64,000 bases of DNA from Microbispora rosea (lineage in GTDB: Bacteria > Actinomycetota > Actinomycetes > Streptosporangiales > Streptosporangiaceae): NCBI RefSeq assembly GCF_900156315.1, contig NZ_FTNI01000002.1, forward strand, positions 1 to 64,000, read 5' to 3'. The notes under the pieces were generated by a model. It searched no databases and had not been told where the DNA came from. It saw only the letters and a list, made by a program, of their open reading frames with translations. Within the stretch, counting starts at the first letter, position 1. Each line of letters starts with the position of its first letter. A program made the position numbers and the translations under genes. This document shows, one piece after another, positions 26,717 to 35,581 of the stretch.

Positions 26717-27247
26717 ATGCCCAAGCCCACCAAGGGCGCCCGTCTCGGTGGCAGCCCGTCCCACGAGCGGCTGATCCTGGCGAACCTCGCCACGGCGCTG
26801 TTCCAGAACGGCCGGATCACCACCACCGAGGCCAAGGCCAGGCGTCTCCGCCCGCTCGCGGAGAAGCTGATCACCAAGGCGAAGAAGGGCGACATCCACA
26901 ACCGTCGCCAGGTGCTGACGGTCGTCCGCGACAAGGGCGTCGTCCACCACCTCTTCACCGAGATCGCCCCGACGTACGCCGAGCGTCCCGGTGGCTACAC
27001 CCGGATCACCAAGCTCGGCCCGCGTAAGGGCGACGCCGCTCCGATGGCGGTCATCGAGCTGGTCACCGAGCAGCTGAACCCGGTCAGGGTCTCCCGCACG
27101 GCTCAGGCCGCGCCCGCCGCCGAGGCCGCTCCGGCCGCCGCGGAGGCCGAGGAGACGCCGGCGGCGCAGGACGAGGCCGCCGAGAGCACCACCGCCGAGG
27201 CCCCCGAGGCCGCTCCGGCGGAGGGTGACAAGAAGGACGAGGCCTGA
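26717..27247 (+). CDS. rplQ: 50S ribosomal protein L17 with an Ala/Glu tail
   Basis: L17 (176 residues) is near the tunnel exit. The core [29 protein letters not shown] to about residue 120 matches the family. The rest (about 55 residues) is a low-complexity Ala/Glu/Pro tail typical of actinobacteria. It lies 148 bp after rpoA and ends the alpha operon before a terminator-like hairpin. Confidence 0.98.
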   Translation: MPKPTKGARLGGSPSHERLILANLATALFQNGRITTTEAKARRLRPLAEKLITKAKKGDIHNRRQVLTVVRDKGVVHHLFTEIAPTYAERPGGYTRITKLGPRKGDAAPMAVIELVTEQLNPVRVSRTAQAAPAAEAAPAAAEAEETPAAQDEAAESTTAEAPEAAPAEGDKKDEA

Positions 27248-27260
27248 TCCCAGGCTCTGT

Positions 27261-27308
27261 GAGCGGGCTCAGTTTCCCTTCCGGGGATGCTGGGCCCGCT
27301 CTTCGTTT
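27261..27308 (+). terminator. Hairpin after rplQ
   Basis: A 12-bp stem with one G-U pair (27261-27272 with 27290-27301), a 17-base loop and TTCGTTT downstream fit a partial terminator between rplQ and truA. Confidence 0.55.
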
Positions 27309-27341
27309 GTACACCGTACGAGGCACCGTACGAGGGATGGC

Positions 27342-28232
27342 GTGGAGCGAGAACTGCGGCTGAGGCTGGACCTGGGCTACGACGGCACGGACTTCTCCGG
27401 CTGGGCGCGCCAGCCGGGGCGGCGCACCGTGCAGGGGGAGATCGAGGACGCGCTGGGCCGCGTCCTCCGGCTGGACGCCCCGCCGTCGCTCACCGTCGCG
27501 GGCCGCACCGACGCGGGCGTCCACGCGAGGGGACAGGTCGCGCACGTCGACGTCCCGCTCGCGGCGCTGGCCGCCGCGTCGTCCGGGCGCGCCCCCGTCC
27601 CCGAGGAGCCGGAACGGGCGTGGGAGGAGCGCGGCGCTGAGTGGCTCGCTGCGCTGACGAGGCGGCTGGCCGGTGTGCTGCCCCTCGACGTGCGGGTGCA
27701 CGTCGTCAGCGTGGCGCCCGCGGGCTTCGACGCCCGGTTCTCCGCGCTGTCGCGCCGGTACGGCTACCGCGTCGGCGACGCCCCCGGCGGGGTGGACCCG
27801 CTGCGGCGGCGTGAGGTGCTGTGGTATGCCCGGCCGCTTGACGTGGACCTGCTGAACGCGGCGGCCGCCCGCCTGCTGGGCGAGCACGACTTCGCCGCCT
27901 TCTGCCGCAGGCGCGAGGGCGCCACCACGATCCGGGAGCTGCAGCGGCTCGACTGGGTCAGGGGCGAGGACGGGATCCTCCTCGCGACCGTGGTCGCCGA
28001 CGCCTTCTGCCACTCGATGGTCCGGGCGCTGGTCGGCTCGCTGCTGACCGTGGGGGAGCGCAGGCGGCCCGTCGGGTGGCCCGCCGAGGTGCTGGGGAGA
28101 GCCGTACGGGACTCGGGTGTGCACGTCGCTCCCGCGCACGGTCTCACGCTTGAAGAGGTGCGCTACCCCGGGGCGGAGGAACTGGCGCGGCGGGCCGCCG
28201 CCACCCGCCGCGTGCGAACTCTGAGCACCTGA
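27342..28232 (+). CDS. truA: tRNA pseudouridine synthase A
   Basis: TruA converts uridines 38-40 of the tRNA anticodon arm to pseudouridine. The catalytic aspartate lies in [29 protein letters not shown] and [15 protein letters not shown]-like segments complete the fold. A low-complexity insertion (about residues 80-105, Ala/Glu/Arg-rich) is an actinobacterial feature. The GTG at 27342 (296 residues) follows CGAGGG; a longer frame from 27225 overlaps rplQ. Confidence 0.97.
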   Translation: MERELRLRLDLGYDGTDFSGWARQPGRRTVQGEIEDALGRVLRLDAPPSLTVAGRTDAGVHARGQVAHVDVPLAALAAASSGRAPVPEEPERAWEERGAEWLAALTRRLAGVLPLDVRVHVVSVAPAGFDARFSALSRRYGYRVGDAPGGVDPLRRREVLWYARPLDVDLLNAAAARLLGEHDFAAFCRRREGATTIRELQRLDWVRGEDGILLATVVADAFCHSMVRALVGSLLTVGERRRPVGWPAEVLGRAVRDSGVHVAPAHGLTLEEVRYPGAEELARRAAATRRVRTLST

Positions 28233-28265
28233 TCGTCGGTCGTGGAGGTCGCCGGAGCCGCCCGC

Positions 28266-28302
28266 GGCGCGTGACCCCCGTACGGACGGGAGGCCACGCG
28301 CC
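28266..28302. terminator. Nested hairpin between convergent truA and 28309-32151
   Basis: Arms GGCGCGTG (28266-28273) and CACGCGCC (28295-28302) enclose a smaller CCCGT/ACGGG hairpin. Placed between convergent genes, it may act as a bidirectional terminator, though neither side has a T-run. Confidence 0.4.
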
Positions 28303-28308
28303 GGGACG

Positions 28309-31300
28309 TCAGCGTGAGGCGCGCTTCTCGATCACCTTCGCCATGTTGTCCCGGAAGGCCCCGCTGATCGGCGCGAGGTTCTTGTCGTTCGCGTCCGGGG
28401 TGTGCCCGTCGGCGTAGGTGGCGTAGCTGAACACGATGTAGCGTCCCCACACCATGCCCGCGGCGTAGCCGCCGGAGATCGTCACCTTGTCCGCCCGGCT
28501 CTTCTTGTCGCCGTCGAGGCCGCGGAACCAGACGTTCGTGCCGAGATCCTTGGCCTGGTCCACGGCGAGGGCCTCGGTCTTGCCGGGCAGCACGGCGATG
28601 CCCGCGGTCACCGCGTACTGGCGCTTGCCGTCCACGTAGGTGGCCCTGAGCACCCTGCGGCACTGCTGCTCGGCGAGGGCCTGCGCGAACGCGCCCACCG
28701 CCGCCTTCCCGCAGTCGTCGGCCACGTCGACCGTGACCCGGCGGTACGTCCGGCCCGCCAGCGTCACCTTCTCGTCCGGGAACGCCTCTGTCGGCTTCAG
28801 GGTCTTGGGGTCGGTCTGCTCGGAGTCGAGGATGGCCGAGGAGACCGTGGAGGTCGGCGTCGGCTCGTCGGAGGGGGGCGGGGCGGCGGTGGTGGCGGTC
28901 GGCGTACGGGCGGCCTGGTCGCCGTCCGGCTCGCCCGAGTAGGCGAAGTAGGCCGCGGTGCCGATGGCTCCCACGACGACGACCGCGCCGGCGGCCATCA
29001 GGATCCGCTTGACCTTTCCGCCGGAGGGGGGAGAGCCGGCGGGGTCCAGCCTCGCCGGGAGGTTGCCGGGGGTGGAGAGATCGGGCCCGAATCCGGGTGG
29101 AGGCGTCGGCTTGCCCGCCTTGGCCGGGGTCACCGGCGTGAACGCGAACGGAGTCTCACCGGTCGGCTGCGAGGGCGAACCGGTCGTGGGAGAGGTTGTC
29201 GCCATCTGTCCTGAACTGGGGTCGGGGGAGTCCGCCCCGGTGGCGCCGTCGCTCGCGGACGGGCCCGGTGGCGGCGTGTCGGATGGCGCCGCACCCGGGG
29301 GCGCGGCGGATGGCGGGACATCCGAGGGGGACGCCGCGGACGGCGACTGGGACGGTGACGGAGACGCGGTCTGACCCTGCGCCTCGTCCTGTCTCCCCAG
29401 TGGTGTCCCGTACGGTGCGCTGTCCTGCGCCTGACCAGGCGCGATCGATGTCTGCGTGGGCGGTCGGAACGGCTCCTCGTGCTGCGGCGGGAGCAGCGGC
29501 TGCGTGGTCCTGTCGTGGGCCGGGTGCTGCGGTTCGCTGTGCGGAGTGCTCTGTTCTGAATGCGTGAGGGCCTGGCCGGGCTCGTACGGTGTGCCGGGCA
29601 GCGGGAGCCCCTCGACGGGGGTCACCGCATGGGCGATCTCGGCTCCGAAGCCCTCGGGCGGCCCTGCCTGACCCGGCCCTGCGTGACCCGGCCCTGCCTG
29701 ACCCGGCACGGTCTGATCCGTCTGATCCGGTGCGGCGGGATACGACGCCGGAGCGTCTTGCCCGGAACCGCCCGATGCGAGGGCGTCCGGCTGTCCCGGT
29801 CCTCCGGCGGGCGAGCCGCCGCCGGCAGGCATGCCGGCGTGACGCGGCGCGTCCCCGGGTGCGCCGGTGTGCTGTGGCACGGCGACGTGGCCGAGCGCGG
29901 CGGGGTCGTCGGGCGCGGTGAGTTGGCCCGGCACGGTGGGGTCGTCGGATGCGGTGGGGTGCTCGGGCGTGCCGGTGGGATTGAGCGCGTCGCCGGACGT
30001 GCCGCCTGGCCCGCCCGTGCCCGCCCTGTCGCCGGACGGGCCCTCGGACGCCTGCAGGGTGCCGGGCTCGTCCTGATAGGCGTTCGTGGGGGGCCAGGAG
30101 GTGCCTGCGGGCAGCTCCCCCTGCGGGTATGGCTCGCCCGGCAGCCGCGGCGGCCACACGGGCACGTCTCCGGGCTCCCCGGGGCGGATCGCCTCCGGGG
30201 GCACGGCTCCCTGCCGGTACGCCTCCGGATGCGCGGGCGCGAAGTCCTGGCCGGGCTGCGGCATGTACTGGGGCCCGTTCTGCGGCCCGTACTGCGGCAC
30301 GTTCTGGGGCCCGTACTGAGGCGGGGCGGCGGGTGGATACCCCTGGTGGGGCGCCGGGGCCTGGGACCAGGCCTCCCCGCCGGACGGCTGCCCCGGGGCG
30401 GGGGCGGGCCCCCACTCGCCGAACGTCGGCACGCCGGGCGCCGTCTCGCCGGGCTGGGCGGCCCAGGGACCACCGGCGTTCTGCTGATCCGGCCCGTACG
30501 CGGCCGGTGCCGGAGGCGGGCCGCCGGGCTGCGACCAGGCGGGGGACCCGGCCGGGCCCTGCCACGCCCCGCCCTGAGATCCGTCGTCGTAGGGCGAGGG
30601 GGACGCGCCGAAGGCGCCGGGCCCGGCCGGTGCGCCGCCCGGCGGGGCCGTCCAGGGTGCGGGGACGGTGTCACCCGTCCCGGCCTGGGGGGATCCCTGC
30701 GGCCACTGCGACTCGTTGCCGGAGTAGGGCCAGGAGGTGACGCCGCCGGGCTGCGCGCCGGCTTGAGGACCGGGTTGGGGACCGGCTTGAGGACCGGGCT
30801 GCGCGCCGGGATCGCCGACGGGGGCCGGCCACATCTGCGGACCTCCCCCGCCCGCCGAGGGCGGCTCCTGCTGCCACGGCTGCGGGGCCGAGCCCGGGGG
30901 CGGCTCCCAGGCTTGCGTTCCCGGACCCTGCGGAGGCCAGGGCTGCGCTCCCGGATCGGCCGGTGGCTGCCACGCCGGGTTGGGCCCCTGCGCGGGCGGC
31001 TGCCATGCGTGCGTCCCGGGGCCGTGGACGGGCTGCTGCGGGCCCGGGGGCGGGGGAACCGGCGGGTACGCCGGGCCGCCCGCGTTCTGCACGGGTTGCC
31101 AGGGCGGCGCGTCAGGGCCCTGCGGGTGCTCCCAGCGTGCGGCGTTCGGGTCGGCTGGAGGCTGCCACGTGTGGACGCCCTGGCCCTCGGGCTGCCACGA
31201 GGGCCCGTCCGGGTGCTGCGGGTGCTGCGGGGGCTGGTGCGGGTGCTCCCAGTGCGCGGCGTTCGGGTCGGCCGGAGGCTGCCACGAGTGGACGCCCTGG

Positions 31301-32151
31301 CTCTCCGGCTGCCACGAGGGCCCGCCCGGGCCCGGCGCGGGCGGCTGGGGATGAGCGGCGTGTTCCGCCGGAGGCTGCCATGGAGGCGTGACCGGAGCCG
31401 GGGGCTGCCAGGCGGGCGGGCCATACCCGGGATGTCCCTGGGCGCCGTGGCCGGGCTGTTGCCAGTCGCCTGGGCCCGGCGGCTGCCACGAGTGGATGCC
31501 CTGGCCCTCCGGCTGCTGCCAGGTGGGCGTGCCGGCGCCGTACGCGGGCTGCGGAGGCACGATGCCGGGACCGGCCCCATGACCGGCCCCATGACCGGCC
31601 CCATGACCGGCTTCGTGACCGGCGCCGGGATGCGGCTCGCCGGGGCCGGGCAGGCCGAGGGCCTCGTCGCCGGGGCGGCGCGGCGCGGGAAGGTTCCCGG
31701 CGTCCCCCGATACCCCGTGGTCCCCCGATACCCCGTGGTCCCCGGATGCTCCGGCGTCCCCCGGCATGCCGGCATCGCCGGGCATCCCGGCGTCTCCCGG
31801 TGCGCCCGGTGCCCCCGGTGTTCCAGGGGCGGTGGGCGGAGGGCCGTACGCCGGAACGGCTCTGAACCTGTTCGTGCTCTCCGGGTCGTCGTCGGGGGGT
31901 TCCTGCGCCCCGAGACCGCCGGGCAGCCCGAACCTGGTCGGGTAGGGCACGGCCGGAGACCGGTCCGCCGCACCCGCGGCGTCCGGAGCCCAGGCCGTCC
32001 CGTCGTCCGCCGGGGGCTGACCGAACCCGGGCGGGGTCTGGCCGAAGCTCGGAGGTGGCGTCGGAGGTGTCGCCGAGCCCTCGGCGTCCGCCTCGGGGCG
32101 GGCCCACGCCGTTTCGTGTTCGTGCTCGGAACCGGAATCCTTGCCACGCAT
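28309..32151 (-). CDS. Giant proline-rich single-pass membrane protein
   Basis: This is a 1280-residue protein I do not recognise as a named family. Residues 1 to about 1045 are low complexity and rich in Pro, Gly, Gln and Trp. They include a collagen-like run of 14 Gly-X-Y triplets (110-152), AGHG tetrapeptides (177-194) and Trp-Gln-Pro-Pro repeats (about 209-440). KVKR then precedes one membrane helix (about 1051-1072), suggesting a cytoplasmic N-terminal tail. A Thr/Pro linker leads to a C-terminal globular domain (about 1125-1280) outside the cell, with two cysteines (about 1147, 1164) that could pair. That domain resembles the one in the next gene upstream, so the two are paralogues. The start ATG has TACGCT exactly 7 nt upstream, suggesting a leaderless mRNA. 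Confidence 0.85.
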   Translation of the reverse strand: MRGKDSGSEHEHETAWARPEADAEGSATPPTPPPSFGQTPPGFGQPPADDGTAWAPDAAGAADRSPAVPYPTRFGLPGGLGAQEPPDDDPESTNRFRAVPAYGPPPTAPGTPGAPGAPGDAGMPGDAGMPGDAGASGDHGVSGDHGVSGDAGNLPAPRRPGDEALGLPGPGEPHPGAGHEAGHGAGHGAGHGAGPGIVPPQPAYGAGTPTWQQPEGQGIHSWQPPGPGDWQQPGHGAQGHPGYGPPAWQPPAPVTPPWQPPAEHAAHPQPPAPGPGGPSWQPESQGVHSWQPPADPNAAHWEHPHQPPQHPQHPDGPSWQPEGQGVHTWQPPADPNAARWEHPQGPDAPPWQPVQNAGGPAYPPVPPPPGPQQPVHGPGTHAWQPPAQGPNPAWQPPADPGAQPWPPQGPGTQAWEPPPGSAPQPWQQEPPSAGGGGPQMWPAPVGDPGAQPGPQAGPQPGPQAGAQPGGVTSWPYSGNESQWPQGSPQAGTGDTVPAPWTAPPGGAPAGPGAFGASPSPYDDGSQGGAWQGPAGSPAWSQPGGPPPAPAAYGPDQQNAGGPWAAQPGETAPGVPTFGEWGPAPAPGQPSGGEAWSQAPAPHQGYPPAAPPQYGPQNVPQYGPQNGPQYMPQPGQDFAPAHPEAYRQGAVPPEAIRPGEPGDVPVWPPRLPGEPYPQGELPAGTSWPPTNAYQDEPGTLQASEGPSGDRAGTGGPGGTSGDALNPTGTPEHPTASDDPTVPGQLTAPDDPAALGHVAVPQHTGAPGDAPRHAGMPAGGGSPAGGPGQPDALASGGSGQDAPASYPAAPDQTDQTVPGQAGPGHAGPGQAGPPEGFGAEIAHAVTPVEGLPLPGTPYEPGQALTHSEQSTPHSEPQHPAHDRTTQPLLPPQHEEPFRPPTQTSIAPGQAQDSAPYGTPLGRQDEAQGQTASPSPSQSPSAASPSDVPPSAAPPGAAPSDTPPPGPSASDGATGADSPDPSSGQMATTSPTTGSPSQPTGETPFAFTPVTPAKAGKPTPPPGFGPDLSTPGNLPARLDPAGSPPSGGKVKRILMAAGAVVVVGAIGTAAYFAYSGEPDGDQAARTPTATTAAPPPSDEPTPTSTVSSAILDSEQTDPKTLKPTEAFPDEKVTLAGRTYRRVTVDVADDCGKAAVGAFAQALAEQQCRRVLRATYVDGKRQYAVTAGIAVLPGKTEALAVDQAKDLGTNVWFRGLDGDKKSRADKVTISGGYAAGMVWGRYIVFSYATYADGHTPDANDKNLAPISGAFRDNMAKVIEKRASR
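30832..31527 (-). repeat. Coding repeats with Trp-Gln-Pro-Pro motif
   Basis: About a dozen diverged units built around (S/T/A)WQPP and ADPNAA(H/R)WEHP occur within the giant membrane protein. The DNA repeats are imperfect but aligned, so they arose by internal duplication. Tryptophan is unusually frequent for a disordered segment. Confidence 0.75.
31571..31606 (-). repeat. Three perfect 12-bp tandem repeats
   Basis: The 12-base unit CCGGCCCCATGA (plus-strand reading) occurs three times in perfect tandem and encodes the AGHG tetrapeptides of the giant protein. Multiples of 3 keep the frame, so copy number could vary between strains. Confidence 0.85.
31696..31824 (-). repeat. Collagen-like Gly-X-Y segment
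   Basis: Residues 110-152 of the giant protein have glycine at every third position for 14 triplets (for example GAPGAPGDAGMPGDAG), followed by two GDHGVS units. This is long enough to be a short triple-helix candidate, although its likely cytoplasmic side argues against folding as collagen. Confidence 0.7.
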
Positions 32152-32158
32152 AGCCGGA

Positions 32159-32164
32159 AGCGTA
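32159..32164 (-). promoter_or_regulatory. Putative -10 of a leaderless mRNA (giant protein)
   Basis: TACGCT on the minus strand ends 7 nt before the ATG at 32151, with no Shine-Dalgarno sequence between. Transcription would start at or next to the A of ATG. No good -35 is visible. Confidence 0.5.
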
Positions 32165-32257
32165 ACGGCGCGGGCGCGATCGGCGTGCCCCTATGGGCGT
32201 TTCGGTCCGTGCCGCCCCAGGTCGCCCACCGTCCTCCACCTCAGGGAACGGCCGGCC

Positions 32258-33481
32258 TCATCTGGGGCCACCGTTCAAAGAACGAGTGTCGAGGGCAGGG
32301 AAAACAGTCGCGTCGGTGACGTCCACCGCTGTCTGGTAGAGCCGTTTCAGCTCGTTCTTGGCTGGTTTGTGGCCATCCTTGAACTGGAACCAGAGCAGCA
32401 CCGCGTAGTGGCCGTGGGTCCAGCCGCCCGCGTACGCCTCACCGGTGCCGAGGTGCTTGGTGGCCTCGTCCTTGCCCGGCAGCGGCTTGAGGTAGTCCTT
32501 GCGCTCGCCGCCGCCTCCCGCGGAGGCGACCTTCTTCGCCGTGGCGGAGGTCTTGAGGTTGGCGACACCCACGGTGCCGATGACCGTGCCCTTGGAGTCC
32601 GCGAAGCTCGCCCGCAGCAGTTGCGTGCACCCGCCCGCCTTGAGCGCCTTGGTGATTTTGTCGCCGGTGACGCCGTCCGCGCACTTTTTCTCCTTGCGGT
32701 ACGCGGTGCGGACGTATGAACGCTTGTTCTTGACGAATTTGCTCTTCGCGAACAGTTCTCGCAGCGACAGCGGGCTTTTGTCGGTCGTCCGTGAGGCGGT
32801 GTAGCCGAACTTGCCGGGGGGCCCCTCGGAGACGAGCGGTTCCGAGGGGCGGCCGCTGGGTGTCGGGGCGGCGACCGGCGGCTTCTCGGTGCGCGCGGCG
32901 TACCACAGACCGGTGAACAGCGCCCCGATCAGGAGCAGCAGGGCGAGGCCGAGCGCCCAGGGGCGACGCCACCAGGGGCCCTTCGCGTCCGGATCCCACA
33001 CGGGCTCCGGCGGCGCAGGCACCCGCGGCGCCGCCGGCTGCCGCCGCCGCGCATCCCAGTCGCCGCCCGCCTGGCCGCCCGAGGAGGCCGCGTACGCGCC
33101 GGAGGGGGCCCCGTACGGGCCGGAGGCGAGCTCCTCCGCACCGCGGGGGCCGTCCTGCTCGAAGGGCCCGCGCCCGGTGTACGGCGGCTGCTCGGGCTGC
33201 TGCTGGTAGGCCTGCTGCTGGTAGGCCTGGGACGGCGCCTGCTCGGGCTCGTACGGCGGGCGCTCATGCGGCGAGCGTTCGTACGGCGAGCGCTCATACG
33301 GCGATTGCTCGCGGGCGTACGGTGACGGCTCGCGCTGGTACGGCGGCTGCCCCCCGCCGTAGGGAGGCACGTCGCGACGGCCGGCGAGGGGCGAGTCGTC
33401 CCCCCCGGAGTACGGCGGCAGGTCCCGCCTGCGGGGATCCGGGGGATGATGCGGTGGTTGCTGGTCGCCGGGATAACCCAT
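32258..33481 (-). CDS. Proline/tyrosine-rich single-pass membrane protein, paralogue of 28309-32151
   Basis: This is a 407-residue protein of unknown function. Residues 1-168 are rich in Pro, Tyr, Gln and Arg with YERSPYERSPHERPPYEPEQ-like repeats. WWRRPWALGLALLLLIGALF forms one membrane helix (about 171-193) with the basic residues on the N-terminal side, so the tail should be cytoplasmic. The outer domain (about 235-400) shares a pattern with the giant protein: (A/I)..AL...(G/Q)C.(Q/R).LRA(S/T)(F/Y).D(S/G)K followed by G(I/V)A(N/V)L. It lies 106 bp before the giant gene and 41 bp after the CAP gene, all in one direction. Confidence 0.85.
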   Translation of the reverse strand: MGYPGDQQPPHHPPDPRRRDLPPYSGGDDSPLAGRRDVPPYGGGQPPYQREPSPYAREQSPYERSPYERSPHERPPYEPEQAPSQAYQQQAYQQQPEQPPYTGRGPFEQDGPRGAEELASGPYGAPSGAYAASSGGQAGGDWDARRRQPAAPRVPAPPEPVWDPDAKGPWWRRPWALGLALLLLIGALFTGLWYAARTEKPPVAAPTPSGRPSEPLVSEGPPGKFGYTASRTTDKSPLSLRELFAKSKFVKNKRSYVRTAYRKEKKCADGVTGDKITKALKAGGCTQLLRASFADSKGTVIGTVGVANLKTSATAKKVASAGGGGERKDYLKPLPGKDEATKHLGTGEAYAGGWTHGHYAVLLWFQFKDGHKPAKNELKRLYQTAVDVTDATVFPALDTRSLNGGPR

Positions 33482-33488
33482 GGCGCTG

Positions 33489-33494
33489 AGATTA
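33489..33494 (-). promoter_or_regulatory. Putative -10 of a leaderless mRNA (407-residue paralogue)
   Basis: TAATCT ends exactly 7 nt before the ATG at 33481, the same geometry as its paralogue. There is no Shine-Dalgarno sequence. Confidence 0.5.
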
Positions 33495-33522
33495 GTCGGC
33501 TATCTGGACAGATGAGGAAGGG

Positions 33523-34248
33523 TCAGGAATACCCGAAGTCCTCGGTCCACCACGGACCGCCCTCGCCCATGCTCACTCCGACCCCGGTCGCGACCAGGCC
33601 GCAGTTGAGCAGCGTGGCGCGGTCGCTGCGCCCGGCCATCCAGCCGCGTACGACCGTCTGGGCGGTCTGATAGCCCCTCGCGATCGTCTCGGCACCGCCC
33701 TCGGAGTAGCCCGCCGCGCCCATGCGGTCCCAGGGAGAGGCGCCGCCGGGGGAGCTGTGCCGGAACAGCCTGCTCGACGCCATCTCGTCCGAGTGCGCGC
33801 GGGCGGACTCCACCAGGCGCGGGTCCACGCGCAGCGGCCGGCAGCCGTGCCTGCGGCGCTCGGCGTTGACCAGGCGCACGACCTCGGCCTCCATCGAGGC
33901 GGCCCGCATCGAGTCGGCGTCGTACTCGTCGCCGCCGCCGTCCCCTCCGGGAGTGATGACGGTGTGCCGCGAGCCGCTGTCGGAGCCGTCGATCAGCGTG
34001 GAGGGCGGCTTCTCCTTGCGGGGGCGGCGCTGCGGCACCTGCCGGGGGGTGACCGGAGCCACGGTGCCCAGCACGTGGTCGAGGGTGGGCCGGTCGCGCG
34101 GCTCCGCGCCCGCCGCCATCACGCTCGACGACGGGGACGGCTCGGCCTCGCGCAGATAGACGCCGTCGACCACGCTCGATCTGGCGCTCATCCTGCCGAT
34201 TACGACGCCGGTGAGCAGGATGGCCATCGCGCACGCCAGCAGACCCAT
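33523..34248 (-). CDS. CAP/SCP-domain exported protein
   Basis: The 241-residue protein opens with a hydrophobic anchor or signal (MGLLACAMAILLTGVVIG). A Ser/Pro/Arg-rich linker runs to about residue 130, then a YkwD-like CAP domain follows (VVRLVNAERRRHGCRPLRVDP, ARAHSDEMASSRLFRHSSP, VVRGWMAG, WWTEDFG). Two positions usually seen as GEN and GHR are AET and SDR here, so the His/Glu tetrad is incomplete. The start at 34248 is set by GGGGGA 7 nt upstream; a longer frame to 34335 lacks one. It is the first gene of the three-gene envelope cluster and divergent from rplM. Confidence 0.85.
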   Translation of the reverse strand: MGLLACAMAILLTGVVIGRMSARSSVVDGVYLREAEPSPSSSVMAAGAEPRDRPTLDHVLGTVAPVTPRQVPQRRPRKEKPPSTLIDGSDSGSRHTVITPGGDGGGDEYDADSMRAASMEAEVVRLVNAERRRHGCRPLRVDPRLVESARAHSDEMASSRLFRHSSPGGASPWDRMGAAGYSEGGAETIARGYQTAQTVVRGWMAGRSDRATLLNCGLVATGVGVSMGEGGPWWTEDFGYS

Positions 34249-34412
34249 CTGAGTCCCCCGTAGGGGGCCACGGAAGGTGTGTTTTTTGTGAGGGGTCTGC
34301 CACATACCGCAGTCAAATATAGGGATACACGCCATGGGGAAGAAGGGGCGAATGGGTATGGATTTGATGAACGTTCAAATGAGTCGTTCCAAACACCCGC
34401 GCCTCTCGCTGT

Positions 34413-34441
34413 TTTGACCAGGCGGCATCGGGTCGGTAGTC
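34413..34441 (+). promoter_or_regulatory. Housekeeping promoter for rplM-rpsI
   Basis: TTGACC (34413-34418), a 17-bp spacer and TAGTCT (34436-34441) form a near-consensus promoter. The transcript would have a leader of about 138 nt before rplM. The 337 bp between the CAP gene and rplM contain this, a TATATT hexamer facing the CAP gene (about 34315-34320), and nothing else I can name. Confidence 0.8.
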
Positions 34442-34585
34442 TGCTAGTTCGTTGTGTGTGGATCGGTCTGTCCGCAGACCGGTGCACGGCGCGTCCGGCG
34501 TCTTCTCCCGTACATGTGGAGACGGAGGTTGTCGCCGTGCCTGCGCAACCTACCGAGAGTTCACATTCCGACAGAAGGCACTGCC

Positions 34586-35029
34586 GTGCGCACGTTCTCA
34601 CCGAAGCCCAACGACGTCGAACGTCAGTGGTACGTCATCGACGCGACCGACGTCGTACTCGGCCGGCTGGCCAGCCAGGTGGCGACCCTGCTCCGCGGGA
34701 AGCACAAGCCGATCTTCGCTCCGCATGTCGACACGGGTGACTTCGTCATCGTCATCAACGCCGACAAGATCGCCCTGAGCGGCAACAAGCTCGAGCAGAA
34801 GAAGGCGTACCGCCACTCGGGTTACCCCGGCGGTCTGCGCGCCGTCTCCTACGGCGAGCTCATGGAGAAGCGTCCGGACCGGGCTGTGGAGAAGGCCGTC
34901 CGCGGCATGCTTCCCAAGAACGCCCTGGGCCGGAAGATGGCCAAGAAGCTCAAGGTGTACGCCGGCGGCGAGCACCCGCACCAGGCCCAGCAGCCGGTGC
35001 CCTTCCAGATCACCCAGATCGCCCAGTAA
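34586..35029 (+). CDS. rplM: 50S ribosomal protein L13
   Basis: L13 (147 residues) is an early 50S assembly protein. [20 protein letters not shown] and [21 protein letters not shown] are diagnostic. The GTG start follows AGAAGG with 7-nt spacing; an ATG 44 codons upstream is in the leader and is rejected. Confidence 0.99.
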   Translation: MRTFSPKPNDVERQWYVIDATDVVLGRLASQVATLLRGKHKPIFAPHVDTGDFVIVINADKIALSGNKLEQKKAYRHSGYPGGLRAVSYGELMEKRPDRAVEKAVRGMLPKNALGRKMAKKLKVYAGGEHPHQAQQPVPFQITQIAQ

Positions 35030-35059
35030 TCGCGAGCCAGGAAAGTTAAGAGGAGAACC

Positions 35060-35581
35060 GTGGCCGAGCCCACCGGTATCGAGACGCTCGTCGAGGGCGA
35101 GCCGGAAGACTACACCGCGGAGGAGTTCCCCTCCGAGTACACCACCGAGTCGGCTCCCGCCGGCGAGGGCGCCGCGCGCAAGCCCGTCACCACGGGCAAC
35201 TCGTACGGCACCGGCCGCCGCAAGGAGGCCATCGCCCGTGTCCGCATCGTGCCGGGCACCGGCAAGTGGACGATCAACGGCCGCTCGCTGGAGAGCTACT
35301 TCCCGAACAAGGTCCACCAGCAGCTGATCAGTGAGCCGTTCGTCGTGCTCGGCGCCGAGGACGCGTTCGACGTCATCGCCCGCATCGACGGCGGCGGCGT
35401 GACCGGCCAGGCCGGTGCGCTGCGCATGGGCCTGTCCCGCGCGCTCGCCGCTCTGGACGCCGAGGTCAACCGCCCGCCGCTGAAGAAGGCCGGCTTCCTC
35501 ACCCGTGACGCCCGCGCCACGGAGCGGAAGAAGTACGGCCTCAAGAAGGCCCGCAAGGCTCCGCAGTACAGCAAGCGTTAA
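35060..35581 (+). CDS. rpsI: 30S ribosomal protein S9
   Basis: S9 (173 residues) reaches the P-site tRNA with its C-terminal SKR tail, present here as QYSKR. An acidic extension fills the first 45 residues, before the core [15 protein letters not shown]. The GTG start follows AAGAGGAG. Its stop overlaps glmM (TAATG). Confidence 0.99.
   Translation: MAEPTGIETLVEGEPEDYTAEEFPSEYTTESAPAGEGAARKPVTTGNSYGTGRRKEAIARVRIVPGTGKWTINGRSLESYFPNKVHQQLISEPFVVLGAEDAFDVIARIDGGGVTGQAGALRMGLSRALAALDAEVNRPPLKKAGFLTRDARATERKKYGLKKARKAPQYSKR

Noticed and set aside
29560-32319. 919-residue plus-strand frame and an 841-residue second minus-strand frame over the giant protein gene
   Set aside because: All three frames are open because the DNA is repetitive and GC-rich. 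Only the 1280-residue frame has a membrane helix, a globular end with a paralogue, and a promoter-start fit.
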